From assembly GCF_947077775.1 (NCBI RefSeq), contig NZ_CAMTTE010000001.1, forward strand, positions 3,314,501-3,378,500: DNA of 64,000 bases. The letters are read 5' to 3'. The translations under genes and the position numbers were made by a program. Positions 16,493-24,100 of this stretch are shown one piece after another (position 1 is the stretch's first letter; each line of letters starts with the position of its first letter). The notes below the pieces were generated by a model. That model was not told the origin of the DNA and ran no database searches. It worked only from the letters and a program-made list of their open reading frames with translations. This stretch comes from Salinibacter pepae. Its GTDB lineage: Bacteria > Bacteroidota > Rhodothermia > Rhodothermales > Salinibacteraceae.

Positions 16493-16960
16493 ATGACCGA
16501 CGACGAATTTCAGCGGCTGAAGGAGACCGAGAAGCGGCACCTGCGGGCCAAAAAACGCCTCCAAGCGACCCTCGACCAACTGAAGCAGCAAGAGGAGGTC
16601 CAGGGCGTCGTGCGGCGCATGACGCAGGGCGCCCGGCGCCTGCTGGCCGAGACCGAGTCGCTCGTGGATCGGCTCCGGGGGGCAGTCGCGGAGCAGGAGG
16701 CCCGCTTCGAGGTGGCTCTCGACGACGAGTGGGAGGAGGATGAAGGGCTCCGCGAGGCCGAAGAGGCCCTCCGGGACGAGCGCGCCGAGCAGCTCGTCCG
16801 TCGGATGAAGGCGGAGGAGACCGAATCGTCCACGCGTCCGGGGGCGGCGCCCGATGCCGACGAATCGGCTGCCTCCGAGGCGGCAGACGAGCCGCATCCG
16901 GAGGGGCCCGACAAAACCATCGGCCGCATGGGCGACCTCCGTGCCGACGACGCTTCGTAG
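16493..16960 (+). CDS. PspA-operon coiled-coil protein, unknown
   Basis: 155 residues from the ATG at 16493. No known domain is recognised. Residues 1-110 are predicted charged helix (DEFQRLKETEKRHLRAKKR, ARRLLAETESLVDRLRG, LREAEEALRDERAEQLVRRM), then an acidic, Ala/Glu-rich linker and a C-terminal DKTIGRMGDLRADDAS. The KTIG segment matches the tail of the preceding PspA protein, which suggests a common binding partner or shared assembly. No membrane segment or signal peptide. The function is unknown; operon context points to membrane-stress. Confidence 0.8.
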   Translation: MTDDEFQRLKETEKRHLRAKKRLQATLDQLKQQEEVQGVVRRMTQGARRLLAETESLVDRLRGAVAEQEARFEVALDDEWEEDEGLREAEEALRDERAEQLVRRMKAEETESSTRPGAAPDADESAASEAADEPHPEGPDKTIGRMGDLRADDAS

Positions 16961-16985
16961 CCCGAACAGCTTCGTAGCCCGAACA
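16952..16985 (+). repeat. Perfect 17-bp tandem duplication over a stop codon
   Basis: GCTTCGTAGCCCGAACA occurs twice head to tail at 16952-16968 and 16969-16985. The first copy contains the TAG stop of the upstream gene, so the duplication leaves its protein unchanged and lengthens the spacer to the next ATG at 16997. Confidence 0.95.
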
Positions 16986-16996
16986 ACTGCCCCGTC

Positions 16997-17947
16997 ATGG
17001 ACGACGACATCAACTACACGAAGGAGGCCCTCTTCAACACCTGGAATTTGGTGTTTCTGATCACGGTCGTGGCCGTGGCGGCGGGCCTCGGGTTGATCGG
17101 GGTTCTTCCCGCCTGGCTGCCGGAGCTCCTCCTGTTGCTGGGGGGCGGGGCGGAGCTCCTCTACCTGGGGGTGATGCCGCGGCACGACCGGTTCCAGCGG
17201 TACGTTCGCGCCGAGAAGCGCTCCGAGCAGCACCAGGCCCCGTCCCAGCGCGAAATTTTCAGCCAGCTCCGCAACCAGAGCCAGCGCCGCTACGCCAAGC
17301 TCCGGAAGCTCAAAGAGCAAATCCAGGCGAACTACCAAAAGCTCAGCTACGCCTCGCAGGGCCTTTTGGGGAGTCACGTCGACAAGATTGACGGCCTGCT
17401 GGACTCGTACCTCGATCTGCTTCACCAGCGGGAGCGGTATCGGGCCTTTATGGACAGCGCCACGGAGGCGCAGATCCTCGAGTCCATCGATGCGCTGAAG
17501 AAGGACATGGCCGATGACGCCGAGCGGGTGCGGGCCGTCAAGCAGCGACGGCTGAAGGTACTGGAGCGCCGGCTGGCGCGCCTCCGCAAGGCCCACGAAA
17601 ACCTGGAGATCATCGGTGCGCAGCTCAGCACCATCGAGGACGTGGTGCGGTACATCCACGAGCAGTCCTGGACGCTGCAGAACCCGGAGGAGGTGACGGC
17701 CCAGCTCGACACCCTGCTGCAGGAGGTGGAGGAAACCCAGAGCTCCATCCGCGAGATCGAAGACGTATTCGCCGCCCCCACCGACTACCTCGACGACGAG
17801 ATGGCGGAGGACCTGGATGCGCTTGACGCGGAGCTGGATGGGGCCACGGACGGGGCACTTGACGTGCCCGACAGCGCCACTGGGGCCCCGTCCGATCCCG
17901 AAGACACGGCGACGGAGCGGGCGTCCCAGTCCCGAGTCCGGGAGTAG
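16997..17947 (+). CDS. Membrane-anchored coiled-coil protein of the PspA operon
   Basis: 316 residues. Two adjacent hydrophobic segments at about residues 18-38 and 41-61 (LVFLITVVAVAAGLGLIGVL and LPELLLLLGGGAELLYLGV) anchor a long cytoplasmic helical region from about 65 to 255, rich in Arg/Lys/Glu (QREIFSQLRNQSQRRYAKLR, KKDMADDAERVRAVKQRRLK). The last 55 residues are acidic and disordered. I recognise no family. As the only membrane protein of the three-gene run it is a candidate membrane receptor or anchor for PspA, analogous in position, not sequence, to PspB/PspC. Inference only. Confidence 0.82.
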   Translation: MDDDINYTKEALFNTWNLVFLITVVAVAAGLGLIGVLPAWLPELLLLLGGGAELLYLGVMPRHDRFQRYVRAEKRSEQHQAPSQREIFSQLRNQSQRRYAKLRKLKEQIQANYQKLSYASQGLLGSHVDKIDGLLDSYLDLLHQRERYRAFMDSATEAQILESIDALKKDMADDAERVRAVKQRRLKVLERRLARLRKAHENLEIIGAQLSTIEDVVRYIHEQSWTLQNPEEVTAQLDTLLQEVEETQSSIREIEDVFAAPTDYLDDEMAEDLDALDAELDGATDGALDVPDSATGAPSDPEDTATERASQSRVRE

Positions 17948-17972
17948 CCGTTACGGGGGGCTACTGGCAGCC

Positions 17973-18575
17973 TCATTCAGACGATTCGGCTGCGGACCCG
18001 AGGGGCGGTACCCCTCGTCGCCCGTAGGCGAGCACAAGCTTGAGGTGAGCGACCGTCGGGTCGACCAGGCCGAGCGAATCCAATCGTTCTTGAGGGGTCT
18101 CTGGAAGCTTTGGGGGACTCACGCGCCCCATCCACAGCTCCATCTTGTCGCCCAGTGCGTGGGGCCCGGGAAATTGGCCGTCGGGCAAGTGCGTGGTGTA
18201 GAAGGCACGCTTTTCCTCAAGCCGGGCGCGCACCTCCTCGGCCACCTCCGAGAGCTCCGGCCGCTCCTCGGCCACCATTGCCTTCCCGAGGAGGTAGTTC
18301 CGGTACGTGAACGGAAGGTCGAGCAGCGTTTCGATGATCGTTGGGGCCCGGTCGGGCTCCTCTTCGAGCCCGACTTCGGCGGCCCGCGCGGTGGCCGTGG
18401 CGATGAGGCAGAGCGTCTCCTCGGCCACGAGCTCCGGGTCGGCCCCCTCCATGTCGCCGATGCTTTCGAGCACGGCGTGGGTCAGGTCCTGCGTGAGGCC
18501 CAGGGTGCCAACCGTGGCGAACGACGTGAAGCGGGCCACGCGGTTGAGGGCGGCGTCAGGGGCGTCGGAAGACAT
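17973..18575 (-). CDS. Conserved-looking hypothetical protein, 200 aa
   Basis: 200 residues, soluble, no signal peptide or membrane segment. N-terminal half is predicted helical (LNRVARFTSFATVGTLGLTQ, LVAEETLCLIATATARAAEV); the middle contains LPFTYRNYLLGKAMVAEERPEL and a charged helix VAEEVRARLEEKRAFY. The C-terminal 60 residues include LPDGQFPGPHALGDKMELWMGR and PETPQERLDSLGL, which look structured. I recognise no domain. It is 48 bases downstream of moaC on the same strand and may be co-transcribed, but no molybdopterin motif is seen. Confidence 0.72.
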   Translation of the reverse strand: MSSDAPDAALNRVARFTSFATVGTLGLTQDLTHAVLESIGDMEGADPELVAEETLCLIATATARAAEVGLEEEPDRAPTIIETLLDLPFTYRNYLLGKAMVAEERPELSEVAEEVRARLEEKRAFYTTHLPDGQFPGPHALGDKMELWMGRVSPPKLPETPQERLDSLGLVDPTVAHLKLVLAYGRRGVPPLGSAAESSE

Positions 18576-18623
18576 GGGGCGGCCGGCTGAGGGAAAGGAA
18601 ACCGTGGTCGGGCGGAGACAGGG

Positions 18624-19136
18624 CTAGGATTCGGCGGGGGACGTGTCCTCAGACTTGCTCTTCCAGTTCCCACTTTGTCCGCCGGTCTTGGCGCGCAGGT
18701 GCACGTCGCCGATGCGGATGTTCTTGGTGACCGACTTGCACATGTCGTAGATCGTAAGGGAGGCGACCGAAACCGCCGTCAGCGCCTCCATCTCGACCCC
18801 CGTTACGCCGAAGGACTTCGTAAAGGCCCGGACATCGATGGCCTGCTCGTCCTCGTTGAACGTAAAGTCGACCTCCACGCCGTTGATGGTGGCATCGTGG
18901 CAGAGGGGAATGAGCTTGTCGGTCTGTTTGGCCCCCATGATGCCGGCGATCTGGGCGGTCGTGAGGACGTCGCCCTTCTCGATGTCGTGCTCCCGAACGC
19001 GCCGGAACGCCTCCTCGCCCAGGTGAACCCGTCCGGCGGCGACGGCCGTCCGGGCGGAATCCGACTTCTGGGACGCGTCCATCATGCGGACGCCTCCTTC
19101 GGGATCGGGGTGGGTAAGTGTAGAAGGATCGGCCAT
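18624..19136 (-). CDS. moaC: Cyclic pyranopterin monophosphate synthase MoaC
   Basis: 170 residues. With MoaA, MoaC turns GTP into cyclic pyranopterin monophosphate, the first step of molybdenum cofactor synthesis. The family pattern is complete: LTHPDPEGGVRMMDASQK at the N-terminus, GDVLTTAQIAGIMGAKQTDKLIPLCHD (active-site Lys and His), VTGVEMEALTAVSVASLTIYDMCK and the basic C-terminal motif KTGGQSG. The ATG at 19136 gives the standard N-terminus. No other moa gene is in the window. The following gene lies 48 bases downstream. Confidence 0.96.
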   Translation of the reverse strand: MADPSTLTHPDPEGGVRMMDASQKSDSARTAVAAGRVHLGEEAFRRVREHDIEKGDVLTTAQIAGIMGAKQTDKLIPLCHDATINGVEVDFTFNEDEQAIDVRAFTKSFGVTGVEMEALTAVSVASLTIYDMCKSVTKNIRIGDVHLRAKTGGQSGNWKSKSEDTSPAES

Positions 19137-19254
19137 AGGTCAGTCAGCAAAAGCGAAATGAATGCGTACACACGGAGCAAGACCCGGGGAGGATGCTCCG
19201 TCCGTTCGAATCGGGAGGGGGCCCGTTGGTTTCAAAACGCGAGAGGGGGAGTGA

Positions 19255-20895
19255 TTAGTGTGCGTCCGGCCAGTCGGGGGTTGTGTGCACCGGAGTGCCC
19301 CCCAGATACGTCGCCACGACGTCCGTGTCCAGTAGATGGTCGGACGGCACCGTCATGAGGTCCTGAGAGAGTACCACGAAGTCGGCGCGTTTGCCTACGG
19401 ATATGGATCCGATCTCGCCCTCCTGAAACGCAGCGTACGCGGCGCCCTGGGTGTGGGCGTAAAGGGCCGTGGCGCGGGACAGCCGCTCGTCGGGCTGCCA
19501 GCCCCCGTTGGGCGCTCCGCCGGCGTCCCGGCGCGTGACGGCGGCGTAAAAGCCCCGGATCGGGTCGGGGGGCTCGACCGGCGCATCGGACCCGAAGGCG
19601 AGGCGGGCGCCCGCCTCCTGCAGGCTTCGCCACGCGTAGGCGTCGGTGAGTCGGTCTGGGCCGAGCCGCGCCGGGGCCCAGCCGTGATCGCTCGGCGCAA
19701 ATGCCGGCTGGACGGAGGCGATCACGCCGAGGCGGCCGAAGCGGGGGCGGTCGTCGGGGGCCACGACCTGGGCGTGTTCGATCCGAGGCCGGCGGAGCGG
19801 ACGGGTGCTCTCCCGGGCGACGTGTTCGTACGCGTCCAGCACCTGACGGTTGGCCCGGTCGCCGATGGCGTGGGTGTTGACCTGAAACCCACACTCGTGC
19901 GCCACCCGCACGTGCTCCCGGAACGCGTCGCTGTCGTGGAGAAGAAAGCCGCGGGTGCCCGGCGCATCGGCGTAGTCGTCAAGGAGGGCGGCGCCGCGGC
20001 TGCCGAGCGCGCCGTCGGCGAAGAACTTGACCGACTCCACGTCGAGGCGGCCGGACGCGTGGTGCAGCGGGCCCCGATCACAGAAATGCTCGAGCGTCTC
20101 CCCGCCCCCATTGATCATGGCGTACAGCCGGAGCGGGAAGCGATCCTCCTCAAGGAAGTCCTGAACCCGCTGGAGGGCCGAGAGCCCTACCCCGGCGTCG
20201 TGCAGGCTCGTGATGCCGCGTCGGGCAGTATGGCGGAGGGCGGCAGAGAGGGCGCGGTCCTGTTGTGTCTCGCTGGGGGGCGGGATGTGGTCCTCAACGA
20301 GGGCCATCGCGGCATCGATCAGCACGCCCGTAGGGGTGCCGGTGCGGTCGCGGTGGATGTGCCCGCCGCCGGGGTCGCTCATCTCGTAGAGGCGGTCGAG
20401 GCCCACGGTGGCCTCCAGGGCAGCCGTGTTGGCCCACCCGGCATGAACGTCCGTGCGCGTGAGCCAGACGGGACGCTCCGGAAACGCGGCATCCAGAACG
20501 TCACGGGTGGGGAGGCGAGCGGGCGTCCACTCGGTCTGGTCCCACCCGTGGCCCCGCAGCCACGTGGCGGACGGAGGGTCGTGCTCGGCGACGAATGCTT
20601 GGAGCTCTTCAACAACCGCGTCGGGAGAAGCGGCGGTGGTGAGGTCGGCCCGCCGAAGGGCCAGCCCGAGCTCTTGCAGGTGGGCGTGGGCGTCGACGAA
20701 GCCGGGCACGATGGTCCGTCCCTCGGCGTCAATGCGCCGGGCCTCCGGAACGGCCGTCGAGGCCTCTGCGGGCGAGCCCACCCCGGCAATACGGCCGTCG
20801 CGGACGGCCAGGGCCGAGGCGGGGACGGGCCCGCCATCACCGCCATTAACGGGGTACACGCGGGCATTCGTGATCAGGAACTCGGAAGGGGACAT
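19255..20895 (-). CDS. Amidohydrolase family protein, YtcJ-like
   Basis: 546 residues. Metal-dependent hydrolase of the amidohydrolase superfamily: an N-terminal beta-sandwich (ARVYPVNG, IAGVGSPAE), then FVDAHAHLQELG with the HxH metal motif, ARRGITSLHDAGVG, SVKFFADGALGSRGAALLDDYAD, the metal His in QVNTHAIGDRANRQVLDAYE, IEHAQVV, and RLAFGSDAPVEPPDP with the catalytic Asp. The C-terminus (IGSISVGKRADFVVLSQDLM) completes the sandwich. Relatives include YtcJ-like N-substituted formamide deformylases; the substrate here is unknown. No signal peptide. Its start faces gltB across the AT-rich inverted repeat, so both genes may share regulation. Confidence 0.92.
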   Translation of the reverse strand: MSPSEFLITNARVYPVNGGDGGPVPASALAVRDGRIAGVGSPAEASTAVPEARRIDAEGRTIVPGFVDAHAHLQELGLALRRADLTTAASPDAVVEELQAFVAEHDPPSATWLRGHGWDQTEWTPARLPTRDVLDAAFPERPVWLTRTDVHAGWANTAALEATVGLDRLYEMSDPGGGHIHRDRTGTPTGVLIDAAMALVEDHIPPPSETQQDRALSAALRHTARRGITSLHDAGVGLSALQRVQDFLEEDRFPLRLYAMINGGGETLEHFCDRGPLHHASGRLDVESVKFFADGALGSRGAALLDDYADAPGTRGFLLHDSDAFREHVRVAHECGFQVNTHAIGDRANRQVLDAYEHVARESTRPLRRPRIEHAQVVAPDDRPRFGRLGVIASVQPAFAPSDHGWAPARLGPDRLTDAYAWRSLQEAGARLAFGSDAPVEPPDPIRGFYAAVTRRDAGGAPNGGWQPDERLSRATALYAHTQGAAYAAFQEGEIGSISVGKRADFVVLSQDLMTVPSDHLLDTDVVATYLGGTPVHTTPDWPDAH

Positions 20896-20940
20896 CGGAA
20901 GAAAAGCGAGCAGTAGGAGGTATCAAAAGACGATAGGTCC

Positions 20941-21015
20941 AAATCAGGTGATTTTATGAAAGCGCTTTTCGTAAAGAACGGGTGACTGAAAGCGCTTTAC
21001 ACAAAATCATGATTT
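20941..21015. promoter_or_regulatory. Mirror-symmetric operator-like inverted repeat upstream of gltB
   Basis: In an AT-rich 200-base divergent spacer four palindromes are arranged symmetrically: AAATCA-GG-TGATTT (20941-20954), AAAGCGCTTT (20959-20968), AAAGCGCTTT (20989-20998) and AAATCATGATTT (21004-21015). The centres of outer and inner elements are 16 bases apart on both sides and all are symmetric about 20978.5. The arms form one inverted repeat of about 30 bases with small indels. A further pair, GTATCAAA (20920-20927) and TTTGATAC (21013-21020), flanks it. This looks like a multi-site operator for gltB, the amidohydrolase, or both. Confidence 0.75.
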
Positions 21016-21102
21016 GATACTCACAGTTCTTTCACTGACATAAAGATTCCCTTTACACGGAATATAAAAAAAGAGGCCGTTCCGGACGGCTGCCCGGTCC
21101 GC

Positions 21103-24100
21103 ATGGGCAGCTCCCATTGCGGCGCGACCCGCGACACGACCATGGGCTCCTCCCTCCCACCCCCATCCCTCGTGCCATCCCCAGACCGTCCGTCACTAGG
21201 CCCCCGGCGAGAGCGATCCAACTGTGGCGTCGGGGTCCTTATGGACCTCAACGGCACGAAGAGCCACGCAATGGTCGACGAGGCGCTCGGCCTGCTTCGC
21301 CGGCTGGACCACCGTGGGGCGCGCGGCGCCGAAGAAAACACGGGGGACGGGGCGGGTGTCCTGATTCAGAAGCCCCACGCGTTCTACCAAGACGTCGTGC
21401 CGCGCCTGGGTCCTGCGGACTCCTACGGGGTCGGCCAGTTTTTTCTCCCGACCGACAAGCACGTCCAATCGGCGCTCCGCGACTTCGTCGATCAGCAGGT
21501 ACGGGCCGAAGGCTTTGAATCTATTGCGTGGCGCTCTGTGCCGACCGACGCCTCCGACCTCGGCCCCACGGCCCGCGCCACGGAGCCCGACGTGTGGCAG
21601 CTCTTCGTCCGGCCCACCGAGTCGCTTTCGCCCGAGGCCCTGGACGCCCGGCTGTACGTCCTGCGTCGTCTCCTCGAATCGGCGGTGGCGAACAGCGGCT
21701 TCGACGACAATGAGACGTTCTACGTCTGTTCGTTGGATCGGCGCAGGGTGGTCTACAAGGGACTCCTGACCAATGCGCAGGTCGCCAGCTACTACCCGGA
21801 GCTGACCGACGATCGGGTGCAATCGACCCTGGCCCTCGTCCACTCGCGCTTCTCCACGAACACGCTGGGCGCGTGGCGGCTCGCCCACCCCTACCGCACC
21901 GTCGTCCACAATGGAGAGGTCAATACGCTCCGTGGCAACTTCAACTGGATGCGGGCCCGGGCGGCAGACCTGCACACCGACGCCTTTGGGGAGGACCTGG
22001 AGCGAATCCGGCCCATCACCACGGCGGCGCAGAGCGATACGGCGGTGCTCGACAATGTCCTGGAGCTGCTCGTGGAGAGCGGCCGCTCCCTGCCCCACGC
22101 CCTGCGGATGCTCATCCCGGAGGCCTGGACCAAGGACGCCCGCATGAGCGCGGCCCGGCGGGCCTGGTACGAGTACCATTCGACCCTCATCGAGCCCTGG
22201 GACGGGCCGCTCCTCGTGGCCTTTACCGACGGGGACAGCGTGGGGGCAGTGCTCGACCGCAACGGCCTGCGGCCGTGCCGCTACTGGGTCACCCACGACG
22301 ACCGGATCGTGATGGCCAGCGAAGCGGGCGTCGTGGACCTGCCGCCCGACCGGGTGGCCCGGAAGGACCGCCTCCAGCCCGGCCAGCTTTTCCTCGCGGA
22401 CGCGGCGGCGGAGCGCATTGTGCCGGAGGACGAGGTGTTCGGGCGACTGACCGACGAAAAGTACGGGCGGTGGCTCGGCGAGGCGCGCGTGCGGCTCCGC
22501 ACACTGGTGTCCGCCGATCCGTCCTCGGGCGGTGCGATGGCGTCAGGGGCGCCAGGCTCCCTGGACGGAGAGTCGGATGCCGTGCCCCGGCGACAGCGGG
22601 CCTTCGGCTACACGCGGGAGCACGTCCGGCGCCTCGTGCAGCCGATGGTAGACGACGGCACGGACCCGGTGGGCGCGATGGGCAACGACACCCCGCCCGC
22701 CGTGCTCTCGGACCAGAGCAAGACGCTCTTTACCTACTTTAAGCAGCTGTTTGCGCAGGTCTCCAATCCGCCCCTCGACTACATCCGCGAGGAGCTGGTC
22801 ACCTCGCTCGAAAGCCACATCGGGCGCAAGGGCAACCTGCTGACGGAGGGCCCCGAGCACTGCCGACAGGTGCACCTCAACTCGCCCCTCCTGAGCGACG
22901 CGGAGCGGGATGCCCTTCACGACATCGACACGAACGGCATCCGGTCGACAACGATCGACACGACGTTCGGGGATGAGACCGGCCTGGAGGCCGCCGTCGA
23001 GCAGATGTGTCGGGACGCGCGGGAGGCCGTAGCGGCGGGCGACGAAATTCTCCTCCTGTCGGACCGCGGCACGGGGCCGGATCGCCTCCCAATCCCGAGT
23101 TTGCTCGCCGTGGGGGCCGTGCACCACGACCTGATTCGGGCGGGCCGCCGGACGCACGCGGCGCTCGTGGTCGAAAGCGGGCAGCCCTGTGCGGTGCATC
23201 ACGTCTGTACGCTCCTGGGCTACGGGGCCGACGCCATACATCCTTATCTGGCCTACGCCACTGTGCGCGACTGGGCGGGGCGCAGCGACGCGGTCCCCGA
23301 CGCCGAAACGGCCATCGAGCGATACGTCGGGGCCCTCGAACAGGGCCTGCTCAAAGTGATGGCCAAAATGGGCATCTCCACCCTCGAAAGCTACAAGGGG
23401 GCGCAGGTCTTCGAGGCGGTTGGCCTCGACTCGGAATTTGTAGAAACGTACTTCTGCGGCACTCCCTCACGAATTGAGGGGGCGGGCATCGACGAGCTGG
23501 AGGCCGACCTGCGCGATCGTCACGAGAAGGCGTTTGGGAACGCGTTGCCGGGCGCGACGGACCTGGAGAGCGGGGGCGAGCTGTACTGGCGACGGGATGG
23601 GGAGCACCATCAGTGGAACCCGCAGACGATCGGCAGGCTCCAACATGCGGTGCGGCAAAACGACCGCGCGAGCTACGACCAGTTTGCGGCCCTCGTGAAC
23701 GAGCAGGCGAACCGCCATCAGACGCTCCGGGGCCTGCTCGACTTCGACACGGACCCCGACGGGGCCATTCCGCTCTCCGAGGTGGAGCCCGCCGAGTCCA
23801 TCGTCCAGCGCTTCTTCACGGCCTCCATGTCGTTTGGCTCCCTCAGTCCGGAGGCCCACGAGACGCTCGCCGTCGCGATGAATCGGATTGGCGGGCGGGC
23901 CAGCACCGGCGAGGGCGGCGAGCAGGTCGACCGCTTCGGCACCGAGCGCGAATGTGCGATCAAGCAGGTGGCCAGTGGGCGCTTCGGGGTGACGAGCACC
24001 TACCTCAACAGTGCCGACGCCATCGAAATCAAGATGGCGCAGGGCTCGAAGCCGGGGGAGGGCGGCCACCTGCCGGGGGAGAAGGTCAACGACCTCATCG

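Noticed and set aside
19336-20916. A plus-strand open frame opposite the amidohydrolase
   Set aside because: Shadow frame; the minus-strand product has the metal-binding residues of its family in order.
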